Assembly (NCBI RefSeq): GCF_000775285.1
Contig: NZ_JJML01000021.1
Coordinates: 1 to 56,782 of the forward strand
From: Neosynechococcus sphagnicola sy1
Lineage (GTDB): Bacteria; Cyanobacteriota; Cyanobacteriia; Neosynechococcales; Neosynechococcaceae
Direction of reading: 5' to 3'
DNA: 56,782 nucleotides
Position numbers and translations under genes: made by a program. Below are positions 8,838 to 16,400 of the stretch, piece after piece. A model generated the notes under the pieces. That model was not told the origin of the DNA. It made no database searches and saw nothing but the letters and a program-made list of their open reading frames with translations. The stretch's first letter is position 1; each line of letters starts with the position of its first letter.

Positions 8838-9496
8838 GCTTCGCCTCTAAATGGCACAAAAACACCACATCCCATTCGATGCTTACCACCAATTCCAGCG
8901 ACTTGAAGTTTAATTGAATCTTCTGCTGTGAGATTTTCAACTACCACCCCAAACCCAACCACAGTAAAGGATTTGATTTTAATTGTTTTTCGATCTGGTT
9001 CTTCCTTTTCATTTAGTGGAATGGATGCCACACCGTTAATATCTAGTAATTGAAGTTTATATTTCGCAGCTTTCAGAAAAGCTTCTGCATCTTGAAATCC
9101 TTTAATAACCACAATTCTTGCCTTTAAAATGTCTGCTGGTTGTAGGGTAAGAAATTGGGGAATACCTAGGCTAATACGATGATTACCAATAGTTAACTGT
9201 TTGCCAGCTAAGGTGAGAGATCGTGAAATCAAGTCAGGGTCATAAGGCAGTCGAATTCGCAAGAAGGATTTATCTTTGGTCAAGTAGATCCTGCCTCGTC
9301 GATCTGGAATACCAGTAATTGTCTGAATACTTACTCCTTCTTGCTCATGTAACGCTGGACAAATTTTAGAAATAGCACTATACAACCCATACCCATGATC
9401 CGCAGGCAACGTTTCGCCAATTACTCCAAAACTCAACTCCACATAAGGCGGCACCAACAAATCCACCCCAGATTTTTGGGATTCCACTGCTAGCAT
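8834..9496 (-). CDS. cas6: Cas6 (Cmx6-type) crRNA-processing endoribonuclease
   Basis: A 220-residue RAMP-fold protein whose N-terminus (PYVELSFGVIGETLPADHGYGLYSAI) is the hallmark of MYXAN-type Cas6/Cmx6. The G-E-T-L-P-x-D-H-G-Y motif includes the His that is the probable catalytic residue. Cas6 cuts pre-crRNA 3' of the repeat hairpin. It is the first gene of the cas operon, with AGGAG upstream of the ATG and an ATGA overlap with cas3. Its leader contains a degenerate CRISPR repeat (9581-9612), a possible site for Cas6 to act on its own transcript. Confidence 0.93.
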   Translation of the reverse strand: MLAVESQKSGVDLLVPPYVELSFGVIGETLPADHGYGLYSAISKICPALHEQEGVSIQTITGIPDRRGRIYLTKDKSFLRIRLPYDPDLISRSLTLAGKQLTIGNHRISLGIPQFLTLQPADILKARIVVIKGFQDAEAFLKAAKYKLQLLDINGVASIPLNEKEEPDRKTIKIKSFTVVGFGVVVENLTAEDSIKLQVAGIGGKHRMGCGVFVPFRGEA

Positions 9497-9580
9497 AATT
9501 AGTTGCTCCTGAAATTAGTCTCTACAAGATTTCTGAAGAGATAGCTCAACTTATAACTCTGAGCCAAAGAATTTTTTTAA

Positions 9581-9612
9581 TTGCTCAACGCCCGAAGGCA
9601 TCTAAGACTCAG
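9581..9612 (-). repeat. Degenerate CRISPR repeat in the cas6 leader
   Basis: The + strand TTGCTCAACG then CCCGAAGGCATCTAAGACTCAG aligns with the array repeat. In the minus orientation the hairpin is GCC-TTCG-GGC, a very stable UUCG tetraloop, followed by TTGAGCAA in place of TTGAGCAC. It lies 85-116 nt upstream of the cas6 start in the sense orientation. It has no partner repeat at spacer distance, so it is not a mini-array by itself. Confidence 0.8.
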
Positions 9613-9644
9613 TTCCCAAACTTTAATGGGGAACTATTTCAAAT

Positions 9645-9848
9645 TTAAAAATCTACGTCAGCCAGCGAATTTGCATTTGCGGAAAAAGGATCAACTCGCC
9701 AGCGAAGCTCGTTTCGCTCTGAAAGTAGCGCTTCTATCTTTAACCTAACTTCAGCTTCTAGAGAATCAGATTGCTCCTGAAGCTTCTGAGCAACCTTCTG
9801 GAGCCTTTGCGCCTTTAAAAGCAGGGAAACAAAATCATTTTCGCCCAC
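9645..9848 (-). CDS. Small coiled-coil protein upstream of cas6, candidate target of the crRNA-like RNA
   Basis: A 67-codon ORF starting GTG at 9846-9848 and ending in TAA. Its expression signals are unusually good: an AAGGA ribosome-binding site (9858-9862), 9 nt before the GTG, and a TTGACA-17-TATCAT promoter (9884-9912), giving a leader of about 30 nt. The protein is mostly one amphipathic, probably coiled-coil helix (LLLKAQRLQKVAQKLQEQSDSLEAEV) with a polar tail. I recognise no family. By position it matches a Cre-controlled gene (toxin or regulator), or may be a leader cistron of the cas operon. Function unknown. Confidence 0.55.
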   Translation of the reverse strand: MGENDFVSLLLKAQRLQKVAQKLQEQSDSLEAEVRLKIEALLSERNELRWRVDPFSANANSLADVDF

Positions 9849-9883
9849 GGAGCCGTGTCCTTGGAATATGCTTGTTAATCCTA

Positions 9884-9912
9884 ATGATAAGGTATCGCTA
9901 ACCTTCTGTCAA
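9884..9912 (-). promoter_or_regulatory. Sigma70-type promoter for the 67-codon ORF and possibly the cas operon
   Basis: On the minus strand, -35 TTGACA (9907-9912) and -10 TATCAT (9884-9889) are separated by exactly 17 bp. The -35 is a perfect consensus match and the -10 matches 5 of 6. Transcription would start near 9877, 29 nt before the GTG. It is the best promoter-like sequence I see between the WYL gene and cas6, and no clear terminator lies between the ORF and cas6. Confidence 0.75.
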
Positions 9913-9914
9913 TG

Positions 9915-9931
9915 GAGACCCCAAGAACTGT
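9915..9931. promoter_or_regulatory. Target site matching the pseudo-spacer seed, beside the -35 box
   Basis: GAGACCCCAAGAACTGT at 9915-9931 on the + strand is identical to the first 17 nt of the pseudo-spacer as it would be read in RNA from the minus strand (10033 down to 10017). The match stops there: the next 19 positions are largely different. The bases 5' of the match (the PAM position on the non-target strand) are ATG at 9912-9914, touching the -35 box at 9907-9912. A Cascade complex guided here should block the promoter, and the short match would be expected to spare the DNA from Cas3 cleavage. Confidence 0.75.
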
Positions 9932-9964
9932 AGAGTTGCTCTTCTCCTTAAAGTACAATGATCT

Positions 9965-10066
9965 GTGAGAACGCCGTAAGGCATCTAAGGTTGCTAGGCT
10001 GACTGCACAACAGAACACAGTTCTTGGGGTCTCGTGCTCAACGCCGTGTGACATCAAATTCATCAT
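9965..10066 (-). ncRNA. Degenerate repeat-spacer-repeat mini-array, candidate Cre-type crRNA-like RNA
   Basis: Two degenerate repeats (9965-9997 and 10034 to about 10066) flank a 36-nt pseudo-spacer (9998-10033), the same size as the true spacers. In the minus orientation the upstream repeat keeps GGCGTTGAGCAC exactly, so the 5' handle TTGAGCAC is intact. Its hairpin is GTC-ACAC-GGC, still paired through a G-U wobble. The downstream repeat keeps GCC-TTAC-GGC. The first 17 spacer nucleotides match the DNA beside the promoter at 9884-9912. CreA and CreR RNAs of other type I systems have this organisation and repress a toxin gene or the cas operon. A weak -35/-10 pair (TTTCGA-17-TATGAA) lies just upstream, so the RNA's own promoter is uncertain. 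Confidence 0.75.
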
Positions 10067-10178
10067 AGGTCTCCACTTCATAGTTTTTCTAAGCTCAACT
10101 CGAAATTCATCCTCCCAACATCAAAATCTCTGCTGCCATTAGTCTTAGCTCAGGGAATAGAGCAGATGCGATCGCTAT

Positions 10179-10496
10179 CTACAACACTCCCTGTGCTTTC
10201 ATCCGGAGATAGAAGGGCGATCGCTGCGCCGTGGACTGATCATTCTGTAGCTGTTGTCGCTCTGCCCGAATTTCTTGATCAATCTCTGATGGGTGGTCAA
10301 AGTAGTAACACATGGCTGCATGGGCTTCCGCAGGTTTGAGATAGATATGTTGACGGCACATTTCATCAACAGACCAACCGTAAGCTAAGTAATCCATAAC
10401 AATGTGGGCAACACGGATACGGGGATGGCTGATCAGGTGAGCGGATTCCCCATCGTGGGTGTGTAGGTGTGGATAGTTATGTCGATCGTTGTTCAT
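10179..10496 (-). CDS. DUF433 domain protein
   Basis: A 105-residue protein with a DUF433-type helix-turn-helix region: HPRIRVAHIVMDYLAYGWSVDEMCRQHIYLKPAEAHAAMCYYFDHPSEID. The family is often the antitoxin-like partner of a VapC45-type or PIN-like protein in cyanobacteria. No toxin gene is adjacent here, so it may be an orphan. The 5' end overlaps the truncated cas6 copy by 20 nt, implying co-translation from the same transcript. The C-terminal tail is charged and Gln-rich. Confidence 0.75.
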   Translation of the reverse strand: MNNDRHNYPHLHTHDGESAHLISHPRIRVAHIVMDYLAYGWSVDEMCRQHIYLKPAEAHAAMCYYFDHPSEIDQEIRAERQQLQNDQSTAQRSPFYLRMKAQGVL

Positions 10497-10680
10497 TAGG
10501 CATCCTCCCTGAGCCTTGAATCAAGGCTTGCAGATTTACCTTGTCATTCAGCGCGATCGCGCTATACAGCCCATAGCCATGATCCGCAGGCAACGTTTCC
10601 CCAATCACTGCAAAACTTAGCTCAACGTAAGGCTGAAACAGAGAGCCTTGTTCAATTTTAGAAAATTCTGTGGTTACCAT
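10477..10680 (-). pseudogene. Remnant of a second cas6 gene (N-terminal fragment)
   Basis: Residues 17-42 (10555-10632) read PYVELSFAVIGETLPADHGY then GLYSAI. This equals the Cas6 N-terminus at 8834-9496 with one substitution (A for G), and the DNA is also closely similar. After SAI the homology ends and 25 unrelated residues follow to the stop. The piece keeps the putative catalytic His but lacks about 80% of Cas6, so it cannot be a working RAMP enzyme. It is probably debris of a duplication or of recombination with another MYXAN locus. Confidence 0.8.
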
Positions 10681-10701
10681 AATCTTTCAATCTAGCTTGT
10701 G

Positions 10702-11316
10702 TTAGCGATCGCCTGTTTGTAAAATCTTGTCTGTGCTGAGTTGCAGTTCTGGGAAGATGTGCGATCGCAGTATTTCCCCAACTCGAAACTGCTGAAGCTG
10801 ATACAACCCATCTACCAAAGTGTAGACACTCACTGTCGGTTGCTTTGGGGAACCAATAAACCGCCGTCCACCCAATGCTCGAAAATCCACAATCCAATAT
10901 TCTGCAATTTCCAACGCCTCATAATCCTCAAGCTTGCGGGCATAGTCATCGTGCCAGTTCGTACTCACTACCTCCACAATCAATTGGGCAGATTTGCCGC
11001 TGGTAATCGTCGAAGCTGTCTTCCACAAAAGTTCAGCCCCAAGTTGAGCACGATCAAGCACAATTACATCTGGGATATAGGCATCCAAATTACCCGCTGG
11101 CTTGACACAACAGGTATTCGGAATAAACCAATTCAGATTCAGCCGTTCAATTTCTCGATCAATGGCTCGAATGATTTGACTTGCCACATCCTCATGGTCG
11201 CCGCTAGGTCGCACCTCTATCACCTCTCCATTAATCAGCTCATAGCGTCCACCGTCTGCTGGATACCCGCTCAAAAACGCTTCAAACGTCGTCCCCTTCT
11301 GAATTGCTTGAATCAT
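10702..11316 (-). CDS. Uma2 family endonuclease
   Basis: A Uma2-type PD-(D/E)XK protein of about 204 residues: GRYELINGEVIEVRPSGDHEDVASQI near the N-terminus, DAYIPDVIVLD with the Asp, LIVEVVSTNWHDDYARKLEDYEALEIAEYWIVD as the core, and a C-terminal RSHIFPELQLS. The start at 11316 is chosen because its ATG overlaps the WYL regulator stop as ATGA and has a perfect AGGAGG 7 nt upstream. An alternative start lies at 11340. The Uma2 cellular role is unsettled. Two members flank this cas locus but are not close to each other in sequence. Confidence 0.87.
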   Translation of the reverse strand: MIQAIQKGTTFEAFLSGYPADGGRYELINGEVIEVRPSGDHEDVASQIIRAIDREIERLNLNWFIPNTCCVKPAGNLDAYIPDVIVLDRAQLGAELLWKTASTITSGKSAQLIVEVVSTNWHDDYARKLEDYEALEIAEYWIVDFRALGGRRFIGSPKQPTVSVYTLVDGLYQLQQFRVGEILRSHIFPELQLSTDKILQTGDR

Positions 11317-12290
11317 GACTTTGCCTCCTGATAGTGACACTTCATCATCGATACCTCATCCCTAACCAACTGCACCAGCTCCAGTGGCTCCCGCACGATC
11401 GCGCCCTTTCCATAGCCCAACACCCACCGCTTCAAATCCTGCAAACCCCTGACCGTCATGCAGAGCGTCAGCGAACCATCGGCATGTTCTTGAATTTCCT
11501 GGGTAGCGTGCCATCGGCGCTCCCGAATATAGGGTGAAGTTTTCGCATCAAACCAAATCGCCACAGGCTGCGGCAAGCCGCCTGCTTCATGCTGAAAAAT
11601 CATCTCCAGATGATCCTTGGCATCAAAGGTTGGGTCAGGTACAAACGTTTCCTTCAACACCTGAAGTTGCGTAATCCGATCGACGCGAAACCAGCGCACC
11701 TCTTTGCGGGTGTGGCAATAGCCAATGACATAAGGATTGGTACCCCGGTAAATATGAAGCACATAGGGGTCGATCTGGCGATCAGAGGTAGCATTACGAC
11801 CTGCCGTGTAGTAGGTCATTTGAACTGTCTTATGGGTTTGACAGGCATCCTCTAGCTGATGCCAGACATTGGGGTCTAGATTGATTTCTGCCCCGGATCG
11901 AAACAAAATCCGCTCATCCGCAATTTGTTGCAGATCCACCCAGGTCTGTTCAGGCAATCGTTCCCCCAGACGGGCGATCGCCGAGCGCAACTCCCCCACA
12001 TAGGCTGAACCAGCATACGCCTCCAACATCCTGGCTCCCAGCGTTAGGGCAAACAGTTCCCCCTTGCTCAGCGTAATGGTCGGCAACCGCCAATCCGAAT
12101 CCGTGTAGTGATAGCCCTTAGCCTTACTCCACTCCAAAGGAGCAAAGTAACGATCGCGCAGGAAATTCAAGTCATTCCGAACTGTTCGTTCGCTGACTTC
12201 CAGTGCTTCCGCTAGATTCTCCGCTGTTTGACGAAGGGGCAATCTCAGGAGGGCATCTAGTTGCAGTAGCCTTTCCAGGTGGCGTGACAT
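11313..12290 (-). CDS. WYL-domain transcriptional regulator linked to the CRISPR locus
   Basis: A 325-residue regulator. The N-terminal winged HTH (RHLERLLQLDALLRLPLRQTAENLAEALEVSERTVRNDLNFLRDRY) is followed by a WYL domain (about 150-240: MTYYTAGRNATSDRQIDPYVLHIYRGTNPYVIGYCHTRKEVRWFRVDRI) and a WCX-like C-terminus. The namesake W-Y-L is P-Y-V here, but the flanking R-x-F-R-x-D-R-I is conserved. WYL proteins commonly sit beside CRISPR-Cas systems and bind nucleic-acid ligands; a Synechocystis member regulates a CRISPR array. It is translationally coupled to the downstream uma2 and is the likely protein-based regulator of this locus. Confidence 0.9.
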   Translation of the reverse strand: MSRHLERLLQLDALLRLPLRQTAENLAEALEVSERTVRNDLNFLRDRYFAPLEWSKAKGYHYTDSDWRLPTITLSKGELFALTLGARMLEAYAGSAYVGELRSAIARLGERLPEQTWVDLQQIADERILFRSGAEINLDPNVWHQLEDACQTHKTVQMTYYTAGRNATSDRQIDPYVLHIYRGTNPYVIGYCHTRKEVRWFRVDRITQLQVLKETFVPDPTFDAKDHLEMIFQHEAGGLPQPVAIWFDAKTSPYIRERRWHATQEIQEHADGSLTLCMTVRGLQDLKRWVLGYGKGAIVREPLELVQLVRDEVSMMKCHYQEAKS

Positions 12291-12491
12291 AGGATTTATC
12301 AGGTTGATGTAGCTACAGCTTAAGCAACCACCCCTGCAAAAATGCTTCCGGGTAGCAACAACTTTGCAGATTTTTTTGAATGCTGGTATTAGGACTTACT
12401 CATTGGCAGAAGTAGCAAGGTATGAAGTCAGACAAGAATCGGTTTGGAGAGGTTTTCCAAAATGAATCACTCCAGATGTCGATGGGAAATC

Positions 12492-13445
12492 TTAATCCTT
12501 GACAATCACAGGTAACATCTCAATACGATTACGACCTCCGGCCTTGGCTGCGTAAAGTGCCTGATCGGCGGTGCGAATTAAATCCTTCGGACTCAATTGA
12601 AAATCGGGGATAGTGGTGGCAATCCCCAGACTCAATGTGACAAAGGCATCAACCGAAGATTGATTATGTAATAGTTGTAGCGATCGCAGTTGTGATTGAA
12701 TCTCTTGGGCAATGTGGCTGGCTCCTGCTGCATCGGTACAGGGAAGGATGACGACAAACTCTTCCCCACCATAGCGACACACTAAATCTGATGGGCGTTT
12801 GACTGTTTGGGCAATGGTTCGCGCTACCTGTTGCAGACAGAGATCTCCGGCTTGATGACCATAGGCATCGTTGTAGCTCTTAAAAAAGTCAATGTCACAC
12901 AGAATTAAAGAGAGAGGACGTTGCTCTCGTGTCAGGCGTCGCCATTCTTTGTTCAGGTATTCATCAAAGCGCCGCCGATTCGCCACTCCTGTTAACCCAT
13001 CCAGATTTGCCAGACACTGAAGTTCTTGGTTCGCTAGGGCTAGTTGTTCATAGAGATGGGATTGATGAATTAAGCGCCGCACTCGCTGCAAGAGGACAGC
13101 CCAATGAATTGGCTTGGTGACATAATCGACCGCTCCGACGGCAAAGGCGCGGTCAACCGACTGCTTGTCTTCCAGTCCTGTGATCATCAGTACGGGAACA
13201 GGTTGGGCTGTTGATAGTTGCTGGAGCTGGTGGCAACAGGTAAATCCGTCCATGGAGGGCATGATCGCATCGAGGAGCACAATGTCAGGATGGAATTGGA
13301 GATAGGCTGCCAGACATTCTTCACCATTTTTAGCTTCTGCAACCCGATAGCCCTCTTGCTCCATTGCTCGCCGGAGTTGGAGTCGGATCATCGGCTCGTC
13401 ATCCGCAATCAGAATCAGCGGAGCCTGATCATCCGGCGGCTTCAT
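12492..13445 (-). CDS. Response regulator with GGDEF output (diguanylate cyclase)
   Basis: A 317-residue protein. A receiver domain (10-125) has the acidic pocket DDE, the phospho-acceptor Asp in [13 protein letters not shown], and the Lys in VTKPI. A GGDEF domain (150-310) carries the active-site sequence [12 protein letters not shown] and a [18 protein letters not shown] motif. It probably makes cyclic di-GMP when phosphorylated. Its ATG overlaps the stop of the hybrid kinase upstream (ATGA at 13442-13445), so the kinase and this cyclase are likely one signalling unit. No RxxD inhibitory site is seen immediately before GGEEF. Confidence 0.93.
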   Translation of the reverse strand: MKPPDDQAPLILIADDEPMIRLQLRRAMEQEGYRVAEAKNGEECLAAYLQFHPDIVLLDAIMPSMDGFTCCHQLQQLSTAQPVPVLMITGLEDKQSVDRAFAVGAVDYVTKPIHWAVLLQRVRRLIHQSHLYEQLALANQELQCLANLDGLTGVANRRRFDEYLNKEWRRLTREQRPLSLILCDIDFFKSYNDAYGHQAGDLCLQQVARTIAQTVKRPSDLVCRYGGEEFVVILPCTDAAGASHIAQEIQSQLRSLQLLHNQSSVDAFVTLSLGIATTIPDFQLSPKDLIRTADQALYAAKAGGRNRIEMLPVIVKD

Positions 13446-16400
13446 AGAATCTCCTCTCCCGCGATCGCTGCCAGAGCGGAGGCACGTACTTCCTCCACAG
13501 CAACGCTGGTTGATTCATAGGCTGTCTCTAACTGCTCCATCAGTTGAGGATCAACGAGCAAATTCCCCGATAGGGCAATGATCTCTAATTGTTGACACAA
13601 CGATGACAGCAGGGTTGCCCCCACGGAGGCACTGGTAGATTTGAAGGTGTGGGCAGCATAGTGGAGCTGCTTGGCATCCTGATTTTTCAGGGCTGTTTGC
13701 AGGGTTTGGAGTAATTCCGGTGCATTTTCTTGGTAAGTATCGAGCAGTTCGAGGAGAAATCCATCGGGATTCGTACCATCCAAACTGCGCATTTCCTCCA
13801 GTACCTGTGGGTCTAAAACAGCAACCCTGGGCTGCGGTCGCTCCGGAACTGTGGCTAGGTTAGTGGGTAGCGTGTTGGCCGCAGGAGCGATAATGCCCAT
13901 CATCGTTGGAGGCTGACTGGGTTGACACTGTCTCAGAGCCGCGGCTAGTTCCTCCATCCGAATTGGTTTGCTGAGGTAATCATCCATGCCAGCGGCCAAA
14001 CATTCTTCCCGATCGCCCTGCATTGCATTTGCAGTCATGGCAATAATCCGGGGGCGAGAGGCCGCAGCCCAAGTCTGACAAACCTGGCGGGTGGCAGTCA
14101 GTCCATCCATCTCGGGCATTTGGACATCCATCAACACCACATCATAGGTTTGACGATGTAAGGCATCTAGAACCTCTAGCCCATTGCCGACAACATCAGC
14201 TCGATACCCCAACCGCTGAAACATGGAAAGGGCAACCTTCTGGTTGACAACATTATCTTCTGCCAGCAAAATTCGCAGGGGCAGTCGATCTGCTAAATCC
14301 GCGTCCAGCAGCCCCTTATTGGCACGCTCCAACCGGGCTTTGATCGGTTGTGAGCCTAACACCCGCGTCAACACTTCATAAAGATGGGACTGTTTAACGG
14401 GTTTGGTTAAGCAGGCTGCAAAGTAGTCTAGGGCGGCGGTCGTCATCTCCGGTTTCCCCAGAGAACTCAGGAGCACCAAGGGTAATTGCTGATAACCAGA
14501 GTACTGACGGATCTGGGCTGCCAGGGTCAAGCCATCCATTTCTGGCATCTGCATGTCGAGAATTGCCAGATCAAATCGTTCCCCTTGGTGGAGGCACTCC
14601 AGCGCTTCACTCCCTGAGGCTACCACCTGGGCTTGCATCTCCCAGGATTGCGCTTGTAAACGCAGAATCCGGCGATTGGTGGCATTGTCATCCACAATTA
14701 ACAGCCGTTTACCAGTCAGTTGGGGGAGGTATTGGCTATGAATCGTGGTCACGCCATCGGTGGGCGATCTGAGCACCACGGTGAAATAAAACGTGGAGCC
14801 ACTCCCCCCCTCTGAGACGAGGGGGGTCTCGCTCTGGTCTGCCACCCAATCTGGGGGAGGGTTACCGCCAACCTGTCCTTGACTGATCACCCACAAATGC
14901 CCCCCCATCATTTGACTGAGGCGTGTACTAATTGCCAGTCCGAGTCCCGTGCCTCCGTACTGGCGAGTAGTGGAGGAGTCAGCCTGACTGAAGGGTTTGA
15001 AGAGCCGATGCAGGCGATCGGGGGAAATGCCAATTCCCGTATCTCGGACGATAAATTGCAGTTTGTAGTGCGGTAGGTCGGCAGCATCCCCTAAGGGAGT
15101 CGCATCTACCGTAATCACCACTTCCCCCACCGACGTAAATTTGACGGCATTGCTGATCAGATTCACCAGAATTTGCCGCAGCCGGGTGGCATCCCCCATC
15201 AAGGACGCTGGCACCTGGGGATGGATCAAATAGGCCAACTCAATGCCTTTGGTAGCGGCCTGGGGAACCAAAAGATCAATGGCTGCTTCAAGGCAGAGTC
15301 GCAAATCAAAGGGCTGCTCCTCTAGATCCAGCTTCCCAGACTCAATTTTTGAGAAGTCAAGGATGTCGTTGATAATCGCCAAGAGGGCATCGCCACTACT
15401 GCGAATCGTCTCCACAAAGTCCTGTTGCTGGGGTGTCAGCTCCATATCCAGCAGTAACCCGGTCATGCCGATCACTGCGTTCATGGGAGTGCGGATTTCA
15501 TGGCTCATCATCGCCAGAAAGTCACTTTTAGCACGATTGGCAGCTTCCGCCTCCTGCTTGGCCTGCTCTAGGGCGATGGTTTTTTCTAGGAGTTCCTGCT
15601 GACGGCGCGTTTCTTGCTCTAAGAGCTGCGCTTGGGCGAGGGCAATGCCCATCTGGGCAGCAATCATCTCCAGGAGGTTGATCTCGTCGCCTGACCACTG
15701 ACGGTAGCGATCGCACTGATGCAAGCCAATGATGCCATTGGGAATCCCCTGGTAAGAGGTACGCACCGTCAGCATGGATTTCAACCCCATCTGCTCACAG
15801 AGGGTCTGAGCCTTTTCTAACAGCGGTTCCCGATAGACATCAGGGGAGACCACCGCCTGGTCCTGGCTGAGGACTTTGAGGGCGTGGGGGTTCTGAAAAA
15901 CAGGGATTTCGAGATCGCTGATCGACGTAGAACCATCTGCCAGATACTCGGCGGCCAACGGAATGCTGGGGTGTGGCTCGGCGATGTAGGTATGGATCAG
16001 GCAACGACTGGTGGCCAATGCCTGACCAATCTGGGTAGCAGCAGTGGTAAAAATCCGCTGAGAATTGAGACTGCCGCGAATCGCTTCGGTGATCTGCCGC
16101 TGCAGCAACGCCTGTTGAAATTGCAGCTTCAAGGTGGCTTCAGCTTGCAGGCGCTCGGCTTCGCGTTGTTTAGACTCGCTAATATCCGTTTGAATCCCCA
16201 CGTAGTGGGTCAAGGTGCCGCCGGCATCATAAATCGGCGAGATATTGAGCTGATTCCAAAACGGTGTCCCGTCTTGACGATAGTTTCGCAGCGTGACTTG
16301 ACAACTTTTCCCCTGGCGCAGGGCTGCTCGCAGTTCCTCTAATGCGGGTTGGCTTGTGTCTGTTCCCTGAAGAAACCGACAGTTACGCCCAATCACGTCG

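Noticed and set aside
9611-9635. Rho-independent terminator after the 67-codon ORF
   Set aside because: There is a 7-bp stem (AGTTCCC/GGGAACT), but no T-run follows it on the minus strand.
9998-10033. A normal spacer that targets the chromosome and causes self-cleavage
   Set aside because: Only the first 17 of 36 positions match, the repeats are degenerate and the target is a promoter. That fits a repressing guide better than a mistaken acquisition.
9881-10081. 66-codon ORF on the minus strand through the mini-array
   Set aside because: It simply reads across the degenerate repeats and the promoter, has no ribosome-binding site of note, and its residues look like translated non-coding DNA.
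1-12290. CRISPR-associated transposon (Tn7-like CAST of type I-B)
   Set aside because: No tnsA, tnsB, tnsC, tniQ or transposon end was found, and cas3 and the adaptation genes are present, which CASTs normally lack.
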